Shown here: piece after piece, positions 52,737 to 61,909 of the stretch | How positions within the stretch are numbered: position 1 is the first letter of the stretch | Layout of the letters: each line of letters begins with the position of its first letter | IMG/VR virus record: IMGVR_UViG_3300044624_001054 | Coordinates: 42,616 to 106,615 of that record | From: a virus | Reading direction: 5' to 3' (one strand) | DNA: 64,000 nucleotides | Notes under the pieces: generated by a model | The model's input: only the letters and a program-made list of their open reading frames with translations | What the model was told of the DNA's origin: nothing | The model's database searches: none | Made by a program: the position numbers and the translations under genes

Positions 52737-53026
52737 TCATTCAACTTGATATCGGCGGCAACCTCAAGAATCTTATACATTGTCTGAAGGTCTACTGCTT
52801 CTTCAAGTTCTTCCGTAGTCTCTGCCAAGTCTGGAGCAAATTGGCGGAAAGCAATGGATGTGCATTTAATAAGAACATCAAGGAACTCGTCCTCGTTCTG
52901 AACTTCTGAGGCCTTCTGCCATTCCTTCATAACCTCACGGAGGTTTTTAAGATTAAGGGGCTTGACAGTAATTGTTCTGCCGTCTAGAAGTTCTAGTTCT
53001 ACTGTTTCGTATACTTTGGTTGCCAT
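52691..53026 (-). CDS. Tail assembly chaperone (gpG-like)
   Basis: 111 residues, helical after a short beta start (ETVELELLDGRTITVKPL). It stands between the tail tube protein and the tape measure, the position of lambda gpG. It ends in-frame 12 codons after a slippery heptamer, as in other siphophages. The chaperone wraps the tape measure during tail assembly. AAGGA lies about seven bases before the ATG. Confidence 0.85.
   Translation of the reverse strand: MATKVYETVELELLDGRTITVKPLNLKNLREVMKEWQKASEVQNEDEFLDVLIKCTSIAFRQFAPDLAETTEELEEAVDLQTMYKILEVAADIKLNDPNLVATAQELAGRI
52730..52736 (-). promoter_or_regulatory. Programmed -1 frameshift site CCCAAAC
   Basis: In the zero frame the codons are GAC CCA AAC, so C-CCA-AAC is a perfect X-XXY-YYZ slippery heptamer. 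Slipping back one base enters the open frame that continues to 52347. This is the conserved arrangement between tail chaperone genes of long-tailed phages. Confidence 0.88.
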
Positions 53027-53052
53027 TAGATATCCTTTCGTTGTTTAGCAAT

Positions 53053-53058
53053 ATTATA
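53053..53058 (-). promoter_or_regulatory. TATAAT box upstream of the tail chaperone gene
   Basis: ACGGTATAATATTG on the minus strand, just after the terminator hairpin and about 27 bases before the ATG at 53026. A predicted start near 53046 leaves a leader with AAGGA. No -35 was seen. Confidence 0.5.
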
Positions 53059-53066
53059 CCGTATAA

Positions 53067-53103
53067 ATGATAAAGACGCAGCGTTTTGCTGCGTCCCTAT
53101 CAT
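53067..53103 (-). terminator. Rho-independent-type terminator after the tail tube gene
   Basis: GACGCAGC (53075-53082) pairs with 53088-53095 around GTTTT, extended by ATGATA/TATCAT across a two-base mismatch. On the minus strand TTTATCATTT follows. It begins 17 bases after the tail tube protein stop and probably limits transcription into the tape measure region. Confidence 0.85.
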
Positions 53104-53119
53104 AAACTGTGTTGAATTA

Positions 53120-53878
53120 TTAGAAGATACGGTCAACAATCTTGCCGTATGCAGCGTTGCCGTCAGGAGCCTCGTTAGAGGTAGATGGAAGAACGCGGAA
53201 GTTAACAGGGAATACTGTGGCATCGTCACGACGAACGCCAACACCAACTGCTTCAACAGAAACAGCGCGGTAAACCGTGTAGATTCTTTCTGCTCTCTTG
53301 TTTGCACCACCTGATTCAGCAACTGAGGTGGGTGCAGAACCAACGAAACACATGGAACGCTCCACGGGAGCAATACCAAGTGAACCACCATTAAGATGAA
53401 GTAGATTCTGAACCTGTGCATTAGCGGAACCACTAACGAAAACTGCACTAGCACCTGCTGCACCTAGGGCGCTTGCAGAGCCGTCTGCTGCGGTAATCTG
53501 GTTATATGATGCGCCTGCGGAAGCAGTTTGGTAGTCAGTTGCAGCACCACCAATAGCAATATAAAGATTTTCTAGCGTAGCCTCTGTAAGTGATGTAGCG
53601 ACAGTAACTCTTTGTTGAGTCTTGAACAGTCTTGCTGTGTCAAGCAACTGATCAACCATAACGTCGTTGAAGGTTGGTTCAATGTTGAGCGTAACGCCTT
53701 CCATTGTATAACCTAGGTGGTACCATTCACCGTCAGTAACTGTAGTAACGTTACCTGGATCTTGTGCGGTTGCAGTAGCAGATGAAACATTGATTCTGTT
53801 ATTCTCTACACCGTTCTTGCCGACATATACGGTTGCTGCGCCTGTAATAATATTCTTTGCATTAAAGTCTCTGGCCAT
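53120..53878 (-). CDS. Major tail (tube) protein
   Basis: 252 residues. The first part has TGAATVYVGKNGVENN and YHLGYTMEGVTLNIEPTFNDV, the start and beta-sandwich of siphophage tube proteins, and the C-terminal VYRAVSVEAVGVGVRRDDATV strand set with a Ser/Ala-rich loop between. It is placed between tail-terminator-like and chaperone genes, has an AAGGAGGT site and a terminator after it, all fitting a highly expressed product. Confidence 0.88.
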   Translation of the reverse strand: MARDFNAKNIITGAATVYVGKNGVENNRINVSSATATAQDPGNVTTVTDGEWYHLGYTMEGVTLNIEPTFNDVMVDQLLDTARLFKTQQRVTVATSLTEATLENLYIAIGGAATDYQTASAGASYNQITAADGSASALGAAGASAVFVSGSANAQVQNLLHLNGGSLGIAPVERSMCFVGSAPTSVAESGGANKRAERIYTVYRAVSVEAVGVGVRRDDATVFPVNFRVLPSTSNEAPDGNAAYGKIVDRIF

Positions 53879-53896
53879 TTATTTTTTCACCTCCTT

Positions 53897-53919
53897 GAAG
53901 CGATATTGTATTACGCTTC
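53897..53919 (-). promoter_or_regulatory. Leader hairpin before the tail tube ribosome site
   Basis: GAAGCG (53897-53902) and CGCTTC (53914-53919) form a 6-bp stem just upstream of AAGGAGGT. It may protect the message from degradation. A GATAAT box lies at 53931-53936. Confidence 0.45.
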
Positions 53920-53946
53920 CTCATATATATATTATCATATCTATGT

Positions 53947-54441
53947 TTATTTAGTATATTCATAAGTTAGTTTAAGACATGTGATGAACTTGGGGGCAAA
54001 ACTGCCAATTCTTTTTTCTTCCGCAATATAGTTTTCTTGGTCTACCGTTATGTATTTAAAATTAGTAGATACTGAAGCGGTAAGAAGATGGTTATTTACT
54101 TCCCGCGCACTCTCATCAAATTTTTGTAGAGCCTCAGTTATGTAGTTTTTTATGTAATATATTTGAGGTAAATCCCCAACAATAATATAATCTGCCTCTT
54201 CTTTTTCCATAGGCCAAAAAGTTCCTGGTTTTGGTAAAAATATGTAATCATAGAGGATGTACGGGATAGGCCCAGAATCAGGAGCGAGATTTTCACTTAC
54301 TGGATAGAATGGAGTGAAGGTATATGATGCTGTATTCCATACAGCACTTGCTATAGTAGGTTGACCCGCAACATTTCCACGGGCAAGATCCCACAAATAA
54401 TTATTAATAAGAACTATTGGAAGTTCTGTGTAACTAGGCAT
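53947..54441 (-). CDS. Tail terminator/completion-like protein
   Basis: 164 residues. The first half is beta-rich with many aromatics (TASYTFTPFYPVSENL, then YILYDYIFLPKPGTFWPM), followed by a helix and a last strand pair. Position, size and order (between connector proteins and tail tube protein) match the tail terminator of HK97-type phages. No specific motif is visible. Confidence 0.65.
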   Translation of the reverse strand: MPSYTELPIVLINNYLWDLARGNVAGQPTIASAVWNTASYTFTPFYPVSENLAPDSGPIPYILYDYIFLPKPGTFWPMEKEEADYIIVGDLPQIYYIKNYITEALQKFDESAREVNNHLLTASVSTNFKYITVDQENYIAEEKRIGSFAPKFITCLKLTYEYTK

Positions 54442-55138
54442 AGAATGCTCCCAAGCCTCCAGTTATTTGATCTGCATCTATTTTAGCACGACGCGCTGCC
54501 TCTGCAACAAGTCCAGAGTTTATCCTAGGAATCATAAGTTTCCTTTTGGCAATCATAGCCCCTTCAATTCTTTGAAAATATCTTGACTTAGTTAATACTG
54601 CATATGCTTGAGATACCATAAATCTATTCAATGTCGTTGTAAAACTATTAGCCACCCCAGGTCCACCAGGATTATTGACAACCACTTGTTTGCTTTTAAC
54701 AAATTTTCCATCCTCAAGCATGAACTGTAGATACTCCGATTTTTTAGGAGTGATGGTAATCGGGTTTCCAGCCTCCATGACCTCTGCTTTATTGGGGAAG
54801 GGATATCCTTCTCTATTAGGTCTTTTAGCGCTGGTAAATGAATAAGTTATTGTAGCACTTCCATCTGGCGTGCTATTAATATCTGCTTTAAATAACCTAG
54901 AAGATCTATCTCCAACACTATCAAACTCGTAAACGTGATGATACGACTGAGAATTCTGCTTGGATCTTGCATCCATATATTCGTCAAAATAGTTCTTTAT
55001 AAGAATGGCCGCGCCGCGATTAATTTTCTGAGCATTCAAAGGATTCAGGTATAGGTCTGTTAAAACTGTGTTGTCATAGACAGATAGGGCCATAACTTTT
55101 TCAGCAAATTTATCTGTGTTAAAAACTTTTAACGCCAT
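54434..55138 (-). CDS. Head-tail connector/neck protein (minor capsid type)
   Basis: 234 residues, starting with a helix (FNTDKFAEKVMALSVYDN) and containing a beta core with KSEYLQFMLEDGKFVKSKQVVVN, near the sequence of HK97 gp10-type neck proteins; a later helix has MIAKRKLMIPRINSGLVAEA. It overlaps the next gene by eight bases. It is probably a tail-side connector or minor structural protein. Confidence 0.6.
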   Translation of the reverse strand: MALKVFNTDKFAEKVMALSVYDNTVLTDLYLNPLNAQKINRGAAILIKNYFDEYMDARSKQNSQSYHHVYEFDSVGDRSSRLFKADINSTPDGSATITYSFTSAKRPNREGYPFPNKAEVMEAGNPITITPKKSEYLQFMLEDGKFVKSKQVVVNNPGGPGVANSFTTTLNRFMVSQAYAVLTKSRYFQRIEGAMIAKRKLMIPRINSGLVAEAARRAKIDADQITGGLGAFYA

Positions 55139-55581
55139 TAAGAAACATCCAGGCGTTGAATTTCTTGCCTCATTAGAACGGTTTCATACTCTATTACTGA
55201 GCCGTCAAAATTGATTATTGGGGTGCTACCTCTTGGCTCAAAGATGGTTGCTCCACCTACGCCGCCAGCAGAAGATGGGTCTTGTCCTTCTTTATAAACA
55301 GTTTCATAATCGTTTCTGATGTTTACGATTCTTTTATCTGCTGGAATAATTTTATTAGTTCTTACCTTGACCATAGAATTAAGAATATTTACATAATTAT
55401 TAATTTCAAATGCTGTTGAGTTTTCACCTACACCCTTACGCAGAATACCTCTGGCATAACAGTCTATAGTTTCTTCCTTGACCCAAGTTCTTATTACTTC
55501 ACCCGCCGCGCCCTGAGTAACAGAAGCAGAATAAATATCGGCTTTCATTGTATAGGCTGTTGAACTAATACACCCAGACAT
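55138..55581 (-). CDS. Head-tail stopper-like protein
   Basis: 147 residues. A beta-rich start (YTMKADIYSASVTQGAAGEVI, typical of head-closure proteins, whose 'DIYxxxxT' opening this follows) continues to VNILNSMVKVRTNKIIPADKRI and RNDYETVYKEGQD. Both ends touch neighbours by one base. It would seal the portal channel after packaging. Confidence 0.7.
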   Translation of the reverse strand: MSGCISSTAYTMKADIYSASVTQGAAGEVIRTWVKEETIDCYARGILRKGVGENSTAFEINNYVNILNSMVKVRTNKIIPADKRIVNIRNDYETVYKEGQDPSSAGGVGGATIFEPRGSTPIINFDGSVIEYETVLMRQEIQRLDVS

Positions 55582-56486
55582 TAAATCACCAAATATCTAG
55601 GCTCTTTATAATGAGCAATAAGGTTGTCTACAGCAAGGTTTCCTGTGCCTGTGGCGAAATCTGAGCCATATTTAATATCATATGAGTCGTTGGATAGTTC
55701 TGCAATATTTTTGTTTCTAATATTGAAATCATTGCATAAATAATCTTCTACTAGTAATGCCGTCGCTTGCTCAATATCGGCTGGAATATAGTCCCAGCCC
55801 CATATCCCATCTATTCTGTAGGCATGATCTTTTTTGAATACACCTTGATAATAGAATACTGAAAATATAGGTGATTCTGCCGTGTCTTTACTCTTAGATG
55901 AAGTATTAACAATCTTAATTCTATTTTTTGAGTCGGCAATTTCTATTGGATATTCTAATTGAACGTCTGAATTATCTCTTTCATACACTAGTAAATCGTC
56001 TTCATAAATTTTATCTATTCTATATAGATTTTCTGGAAGAGTAAGAACGTCTGTGTTATTGCCGTATACAGTTAGATCTTTCTTAAGTTTATAAAAACTA
56101 TGTCCAATAAATGCGTTAAGGCTGAGTCGTGCCCTACGTTCTAATTTAAGTAATGTAGATGATGCTGTATTAGGAGGAATAGTAGCCAGAGACTCAATTC
56201 TACTTACTGACGCATAAGGTCTTATCAAGGAAATATTTTGTATTTCATTGTAGGCATTGGCAGAACTTGTTGTGATTATTTCTAATTTGATATTTCTATC
56301 GTATGATGTTGAGTCTGCTGTAAAAGTAATTGAATATATAGAGGACCCGCTAGTTGTTGCCGCCCCGCTTTGGATAAACTCTTCTGTATCCAGGTCATAG
56401 GCCTCAAAATACACATTAGTAGCGTATGAACTCGCCGTATAGGATATTGTTAACGGAGAGTTATCTTTTCTTAAATATTCAAGCAT
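55581..56486 (-). CDS. Head-tail adaptor (gp6-type) with N-terminal Ig-like domain
   Basis: 301 residues. Residues 1-95 are a beta-sandwich (NSPLTISYTASSYATNVYFEA). The rest is helical, with LRRAR-type helix LLKLERRARLSLNAFIGHSFY and late ADIEQATALLVEDYLCNDFN, the core of gp6/gp15-type connectors. The extra domain makes it about twice the usual length. It sits after the capsid gene, before the stopper. Confidence 0.7.
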   Translation of the reverse strand: MLEYLRKDNSPLTISYTASSYATNVYFEAYDLDTEEFIQSGAATTSGSSIYSITFTADSTSYDRNIKLEIITTSSANAYNEIQNISLIRPYASVSRIESLATIPPNTASSTLLKLERRARLSLNAFIGHSFYKLKKDLTVYGNNTDVLTLPENLYRIDKIYEDDLLVYERDNSDVQLEYPIEIADSKNRIKIVNTSSKSKDTAESPIFSVFYYQGVFKKDHAYRIDGIWGWDYIPADIEQATALLVEDYLCNDFNIRNKNIAELSNDSYDIKYGSDFATGTGNLAVDNLIAHYKEPRYLVI

Positions 56487-56540
56487 TCAGCACCGCCATG
56501 ATTTAATTATTTATATTTTACTATATTTTGGAATATGGAA

Positions 56541-56564
56541 AGGGGGCCGCGTATGCGACCCCCT
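56541..56564 (-). terminator. Terminator-like hairpin after the major capsid gene
   Basis: AGGGGGCCGC (56541-56550) pairs with GCGACCCCCT (56555-56564) around GTAT; one pair is G-U. TTTCC follows on the minus strand. It lies about 20 bases after the capsid stop, consistent with high capsid expression and reduced readthrough. Confidence 0.75.
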
Positions 56565-56584
56565 AACCAAGAACTATTAAGTTA

Positions 56585-57703
56585 TCATCCAGTTACGGCG
56601 TTAGCCTTAGCCATTGCGGAAAGTTCCTCAATGTTGAGGCCCATACGGACGTAAACTGTGTATTCTACTGTGTCTTTCTTTGGCTTGAACTCACGATGTA
56701 CAGTAACATCTCTCTGGAAGCCCCAGATTCTGTTCTGTGGGAACGTAAGGTCAACGTAGTGGTCTGGGTATAGTGGAACTTCCATCACGGGAATACCGAA
56801 GATGGAGGTTGTCATACCAGCAGGACCGCCAACGCGAGGCTGTGCGCCACGAAGGATACCAGAAGCGATATCCTCAGGAACGCCGCCTGAACCAATTGCG
56901 CGGAGATCTGTAAGTAGGGTTTGTACGTTCTTTGTTGAAGCATAGAACTTCAACTCTTGACGACGAGCCTTGAACTTACGGGGCAATGCGTTGTACAGTT
57001 GCTCAAAGAAGGCAATTGCTGAACCACTCTTTAGTTGACCTGCGGTGGTAGCAGCGGTGAAGAATGTTGATGCTGTGGTAAGGGTTGCAGCGGTACCAAA
57101 GTGAGTACCACCAGCAGCGCCATCAGCAAGTTTGACAAACCCATCGATTGTGTATGGGTAAGTCGTACCAGCGTATGATGCAGTACCCTGAGCAGCGAGA
57201 CCATTGATGGCGATATCTTCAAGATCGTTACCGAATTGGCCAGCCATTAGGCGGACAATGTGATCTTCAAGGGCGGAGCCTTCAATGTTATCCTCAAGTG
57301 CCTCAGTTGAGAGTTCGTAGTCCAAGCGGAACTTAGTAGTGACAATTTCAACCTTGGTGAATTGTGCGCCACGGTTTGCGAAACCTGTTTCGCCTGCACC
57401 AGCATCAAAGATGTTTTCACTTGCTTGTGATGCTTTGCGGATCAAGCGCGTACCAACCTGAATCTTATCGAATTCAGCGGTATTTGAACGCATGACTTGT
57501 CTACGCCCATCGTTACCCAAGACCATCTGATCAAACACATAGTCAAGGAATCGACGGGATTGTTCTGGAAGTAGCACACCGCCGTTTTGTGTTAGTGGAT
57601 TGGTGGTCAAGTTCTCCATATCACCGCTTGAAGCGAGATCTGAGATGATTGCACCTGTACCAACATTTACTGCGGCAGCGGCTTTATTAATTGCGTCACT
57701 CAT
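56585..57703 (-). CDS. Major capsid protein (HK97 fold)
   Basis: 372 residues. GGVLLPEQSRRFLDYVFDQM is the usual end of the delta-like N-arm and start of the mature fold. FRLDYELSTEALEDNIEGSALEDHIVRLM is the spine-helix region, and GIPVMEVPLYPDHYVDLT with NRIWGFQRDVTVHREFKP the C-terminal beta/P-loop part. The N-terminal delta domain is short, the scaffold being fused to the protease gene just upstream. AGAGG precedes the ATG. It forms the shell. Confidence 0.93.
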   Translation of the reverse strand: MSDAINKAAAAVNVGTGAIISDLASSGDMENLTTNPLTQNGGVLLPEQSRRFLDYVFDQMVLGNDGRRQVMRSNTAEFDKIQVGTRLIRKASQASENIFDAGAGETGFANRGAQFTKVEIVTTKFRLDYELSTEALEDNIEGSALEDHIVRLMAGQFGNDLEDIAINGLAAQGTASYAGTTYPYTIDGFVKLADGAAGGTHFGTAATLTTASTFFTAATTAGQLKSGSAIAFFEQLYNALPRKFKARRQELKFYASTKNVQTLLTDLRAIGSGGVPEDIASGILRGAQPRVGGPAGMTTSIFGIPVMEVPLYPDHYVDLTFPQNRIWGFQRDVTVHREFKPKKDTVEYTVYVRMGLNIEELSAMAKANAVTG

Positions 57704-57735
57704 GCTTTTCTTTGCACCTCTCTTTCTTTAATTAA

Positions 57736-59967
57736 TTAGTTAAATACTTCTGCGGAACTGAGGAAGCGTCCGCCCCATACTGATTTCTTCATTATGGGTT
57801 GCTCTGGGATACTGGATTCCAGTTCGCCAGACTTCTTAATTGCCGTTTCTTCTTCTACTGATTCCACGCGATTAGCGATTTCTACAGCAGCAGAATTAAG
57901 ATCGGCTAAACTTTTGGTAACCTCTTCATATTTTGATTGAAGTTGACCAATCTTTTCGTCAACTGCCTTAGCAAGTTCGACTACTGCATTGGAGAACTTT
58001 TCAAGTGATTCGGTATTAGTTTCAATGGACTTAGTAATTGTCTCTTCTACGAAAGACTTAACTTCGCCAAGGGCCTTTTCCATGTCAAAAACTTCAGAGG
58101 TGGTATCATCGGCAACTTCAGCCTCAACACCATCGGACTTAGCCATAGCAAGGGCTTCCGTAACTACGTCCTCTACAGTTTCTTCTACTTCAAACGTTAC
58201 TTCCTCAGAAGTCTCGTCTGTTGCCTCGGCGGTGTCAAGTTCTTCATGGCTTGTATTATTGTCAGCCATTTCAACACCTCCTTCTCGTTTTTGTAAAGCC
58301 AGTTCATTTTCCTCTGAATTATCTGACTTTTTCGTTGACAATGGGTGACCCTTTGGCAACAAATCTGTGTCATATGGTCTGTTGTTGAACTTTCCTGATC
58401 TTACCGCCTGCAAGAATCCATTAACTCTTGCATACGCCCATTGCTCAGGAGAATACTCATCTGATTTTTGCATCTCTGGGTTAGCCTTAAATGCTGCTAT
58501 GCCGCGCTCAAAAACCTTACGCAGCATATCGAATGAGACATTCTTAGAATCAACATTACCATATTTTTCATTATGCTGAGAAATTAAGGTATTTAGATGA
58601 TCAATATCTTCATTTGATAATGACTTCTCTAATGCTTTTTTACTTGCAACCTTAATTTTTGTTAAGTCTGTAATATTTTTAGTTACGATGTTATTGGTTG
58701 GCTGGAACTTGTTATCCGCCACCTCTTTGTAAATTCTAACCGCTGCTTTCTCTGTATCAATAACATCCACACGGCCCTTAGAAAGTTTTGCATTGTCTGA
58801 AAATACTACATAGTCTCCAGACTTAACCATACCTTCATCTTTGCGGTACATACGCTTTTTCTTTCGTGGAGCCTTTGGAATTCCTCCAGGCAAACCTTGC
58901 TGTGCATTACGAGCAGGAGTATTTTCACTAGTTACTGTTTCTTTTTCTAGATCCTCGTCCTCCATGTCTTCATCGTGCATCTTAGCACTTAGAGCAGAGA
59001 TTCTTCTAAGAGTACTCATCTTGTGACCAACCCTTGTATCTGAAGGAGCCCATCCATCGGCACCCTTACGATAAACTCTAATTAAAACAGCAGGATTTCC
59101 TTCTTCTGCGTTAATGGTAAAGTCTGAGCCAGGAACATCAATAGAGCCTGATCGTACAACTCTTTCTACCTTTCCTCTAGCCGTTCCACCGCTTGAACCC
59201 CATGATACAAAATCTCCTACTCTTACTGAGTCTGCCTTTGAAATGAAGCCATCTACAAGTCTTCCAACCTCTTCATTCTTCTTTACATCCGTTGATTCTA
59301 CCCAACCGATTTCATTCATAGAGTTTTGGCAAACTGGGCAGTCCGCAGAGTCAGATTTTTCTGTCAAGGCAATCTTGTCTGAGGCGCACCAAAAAACATT
59401 TTCTGTAGAAAATTCTGTTGCAATTCCAGATGTAACGATTTCATCACCTAATTTTTGAATAGAGAAAATGTTAGCAAATTGATTGGCGGGGCTGTCAACT
59501 AGAGAGAGTTCCATAAGTTCATATTCTTTTACAACCCTTACTGCGCCACTATCAGCATCTTGATCGTCCATCTTATTTTCAAAATCTACAATTCTGCCAC
59601 CGATTGAAAAACCTGTAAGGGTACCATCTAGAACCATTTGCCAAATATTTTCTGCACCTTTAGAGATGTATGCGTCAACGAATATACCGCTGTACGTTTT
59701 TCCAGTTTCTTGATCATAGAAAGAATTTTCTCGGAAGGAAATAACTTTTCCAGCAGGAATTGGTTGATGCATCAAACGGACATTTCCTCTAAAATTCTCA
59801 AAGGCTTTTCTTGATGCTTCTGATAAAAGAATGTCACCTTGACGATCTATGTTGTCCAGGGTGGCGAATCCGCTAACTACTCTACGTTCTTCATCTACTT
59901 TAGCAATAGGCATAGTAAGACGGAGACTGTCTCCATCTACATCGAAATGTGCTTTATTAATAATCAT
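57736..59967 (-). CDS. Prohead protease fused to Tudor-like domains and scaffold
   Basis: 743 residues. Residues 15-180 are an XkdF/HK97-type protease: RVVSGFATLDNIDRQGD, RLMHQP (His) and GFSIGG (Ser), then ELSLVDSPAN. A zinc-ribbon-like CASDKIALTEKSDSADCPVC follows, then two SH3/Tudor-like barrels (VRVGDFVSWGSSGGTARGKV; MVKSGDYVVFSDNAKLSKGRV), a PEQWAYARVNGFLQAVR domain, a highly acidic stretch and a coiled-coil scaffold (KFSNAVVELAKAVDEKIGQL). The final KSVWGGRF (728-735) matches the small capsid-linked protein at 5683. It cleaves itself and the capsid arms during maturation. Confidence 0.88.
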   Translation of the reverse strand: MIINKAHFDVDGDSLRLTMPIAKVDEERRVVSGFATLDNIDRQGDILLSEASRKAFENFRGNVRLMHQPIPAGKVISFRENSFYDQETGKTYSGIFVDAYISKGAENIWQMVLDGTLTGFSIGGRIVDFENKMDDQDADSGAVRVVKEYELMELSLVDSPANQFANIFSIQKLGDEIVTSGIATEFSTENVFWCASDKIALTEKSDSADCPVCQNSMNEIGWVESTDVKKNEEVGRLVDGFISKADSVRVGDFVSWGSSGGTARGKVERVVRSGSIDVPGSDFTINAEEGNPAVLIRVYRKGADGWAPSDTRVGHKMSTLRRISALSAKMHDEDMEDEDLEKETVTSENTPARNAQQGLPGGIPKAPRKKKRMYRKDEGMVKSGDYVVFSDNAKLSKGRVDVIDTEKAAVRIYKEVADNKFQPTNNIVTKNITDLTKIKVASKKALEKSLSNEDIDHLNTLISQHNEKYGNVDSKNVSFDMLRKVFERGIAAFKANPEMQKSDEYSPEQWAYARVNGFLQAVRSGKFNNRPYDTDLLPKGHPLSTKKSDNSEENELALQKREGGVEMADNNTSHEELDTAEATDETSEEVTFEVEETVEDVVTEALAMAKSDGVEAEVADDTTSEVFDMEKALGEVKSFVEETITKSIETNTESLEKFSNAVVELAKAVDEKIGQLQSKYEEVTKSLADLNSAAVEIANRVESVEEETAIKKSGELESSIPEQPIMKKSVWGGRFLSSAEVFN

Positions 59968-59997
59968 AACAATTAAATTATATTATATCTAACTTTA

Positions 59998-61623
59998 TTA
60001 ATTTTGCTGCCTACCTTCTCCTTGGGTTGCTCTTCCTAACTCATCGTTATCTGGAGCATTTGAAGCACGCTGTTGATCTCTTACTCTATTTCTTGTTGAC
60101 TGTGCAGTTTGCTCTGCTTGTGCTTGAGCATTAAGAACAACGGGGGTGTCTCCACTAGGAAGGGTAGACATTCCAAGTCGTTCTCTTACTTCATTAGGAA
60201 CAATAACTTGCATCCTCAGGTACCGCTCATCAATCTTAGATCTTGTCTCCTCATCAGTAAGGGTGAGTTCATTAAACTCAAACTTGAATGCATCAGTTTT
60301 CTCAGCAATTATCTTGTTGATTTTCTTTTCTAATGCATCTTGGGCTGGTCTGCATACTTGTTCCTTAAAGGTTCTATCTGCTTCTCTAGCCGCCGCCAAA
60401 CCAATTCCTTCTGTAGATCCTACTTTTGAAGCAGGGACGCGGTGAGCCATAAGGATTTCATCCTTATTCATCTTTTTATAGTTATTAAATGATGAATCCT
60501 GGATATTGGTCTCAATAGGTTCCATTTTCATTTCTACCTTATGATCTGGGGTGTCGCCAGGAATAGGAATAATGGCTGTTCTATGAGACTGTCCGCGCAA
60601 GTTTCCTTGGAAGAATTCAAACAATCTTTCCTCTGCCGCCCGTGACATTTTTGCGCCCTTAAGCCAGAAAATATAACGTGGCACAGCCTTATTCTCAAAG
60701 TACTCCAGGTTAAATCGGGAGGCAAATTCATTTCCTGCCATAGCATTTTTAGCAGCAACAATTGCAGGGAGGCCATAATAAGTATTTGTTGGAGTGTAAT
60801 TCTTGATATGAATTATTTCGTTTGGCCTAGGGTCGTTAGTAATAGGATTCTTTTCTTCACCTTGGAAGTTACGGAAGAATACAGCCTTACCGTTAACAAT
60901 TTGAACAAATCCATCTCTTAAACGACGTACTCTCATTGTAGGAGCAGGGATATGACCGATGTAACCAATTTCTCCAGTTGTCTTTCTTCCAACTTCAATG
61001 TACCCGTTCCCCGTTGACTCTGCATCAATGTAGGCCTTCATCAGCGTCATGGTAAAGGTATCATCGTCATTTCTTGTTTCTAGCCAATCAATTACGCGAT
61101 GCTTCTGACGAGCGAGATTTCTTCTTACTCTCCCAAGTTCTTCTGTACTTGAGATAGACTCAAGTTTCTCCATAACATTAAGGGTGGGTAATAGGTCGTA
61201 CCCCAGACCAACAATATTTGCCACCTTAGCATTGATTGCTGAGTAGTTGGGGGCAGATAGTTCATAAATCTTAGCCAATGCATAAGGATTATAAAGAGGC
61301 TCTACAACATCAAAGATGCCGTATCCATACTTATCTGGAATAATTTGCTTAGATGTAGCATCATCTCCAGCATACATGTTATCTTCTGCTGTTACAATTT
61401 CTCCGCCTGCAGTTATAAGGCTTTTATTTAATTTACGCCTAACAGATCTTTTGAAATTTTGTGATAGACCATTAAGATTAAGAATTGTATCGGCATCCTG
61501 ATTAAAATCATCTTTATCTACAGGGATAAATGATTCTGGATTCATGGCCTTACTCAGGCCAACGTTATCTATCCAGGTCTCTTCTGGTTCTTGCTGCATC
61601 TCTCCACGCTCCTGTGTCGCCAT
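59998..61623 (-). CDS. Portal protein
   Basis: 541 residues of the HK97-type portal family. FDVVEPLYNPYALAKIYELSA and NYSAINAKVANIVGLGYDL open the wing, NEIIHIKNYTPTNTYYGLPAIVAAKNAM is the hallmark alpha/beta segment, and ADRTFKEQVCRPAQDALEKKIN the crown/stem helix. An N-terminal addition of about 60 residues is acidic. The ATG at 61623 lacks a ribosome site; ATG 61599 (MQQEPEE) has GGAG just before and may be the real start. It is the DNA gate of the capsid. Confidence 0.92.
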   Translation of the reverse strand: MATQERGEMQQEPEETWIDNVGLSKAMNPESFIPVDKDDFNQDADTILNLNGLSQNFKRSVRRKLNKSLITAGGEIVTAEDNMYAGDDATSKQIIPDKYGYGIFDVVEPLYNPYALAKIYELSAPNYSAINAKVANIVGLGYDLLPTLNVMEKLESISSTEELGRVRRNLARQKHRVIDWLETRNDDDTFTMTLMKAYIDAESTGNGYIEVGRKTTGEIGYIGHIPAPTMRVRRLRDGFVQIVNGKAVFFRNFQGEEKNPITNDPRPNEIIHIKNYTPTNTYYGLPAIVAAKNAMAGNEFASRFNLEYFENKAVPRYIFWLKGAKMSRAAEERLFEFFQGNLRGQSHRTAIIPIPGDTPDHKVEMKMEPIETNIQDSSFNNYKKMNKDEILMAHRVPASKVGSTEGIGLAAAREADRTFKEQVCRPAQDALEKKINKIIAEKTDAFKFEFNELTLTDEETRSKIDERYLRMQVIVPNEVRERLGMSTLPSGDTPVVLNAQAQAEQTAQSTRNRVRDQQRASNAPDNDELGRATQGEGRQQN

Positions 61624-61891
61624 AACTTAATAAACCGTTTTCCATGCGGTACTTATCTTCTTGGTATTCTTCTTCTGTTACCCGCCCAATACCAGGAATG
61701 AATACTGCTTGACCGTCTGGTTGACCATAATGTGCTGCTGCTTTACGAAGTTCAGCCATCTTTGTAATGTCACCACGCTCAGATGGAATATTAAGAACAT
61801 TATCGTCATCATCTTTGAAGACTCCACCTTCTGGTAGGAGCCATACATAGATGCCAAAATTACTTTTATCTCTTACTACTTCAAGTCCCAT
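61565..61891 (-). CDS. Hypothetical head-region protein
   Basis: 108 residues, alpha/beta with acid-rich loop (FKDDDDNVLNIPSERGD) and PDGQAVFIPGIGRVTEEEYQEDKY. It is directly upstream of the portal gene and overlaps it by 59 bases. No family was recognised; a packaging or portal-related role is suggested only by its place. Confidence 0.6.
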   Translation of the reverse strand: MGLEVVRDKSNFGIYVWLLPEGGVFKDDDDNVLNIPSERGDITKMAELRKAAAHYGQPDGQAVFIPGIGRVTEEEYQEDKYRMENGLLSYGDTGAWRDAARTRRDLDR

Positions 61892-61909
61892 GTACCAAAT
61901 AATACCACA

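Noticed and set aside
53026-53463. A 145-residue frame overlapping the tail tube gene on the same strand
   Set aside because: It is a shifted-frame shadow of the Ser/Ala-rich tube gene, with no ribosome site and unnatural composition; the tube protein frame is clearly coding.
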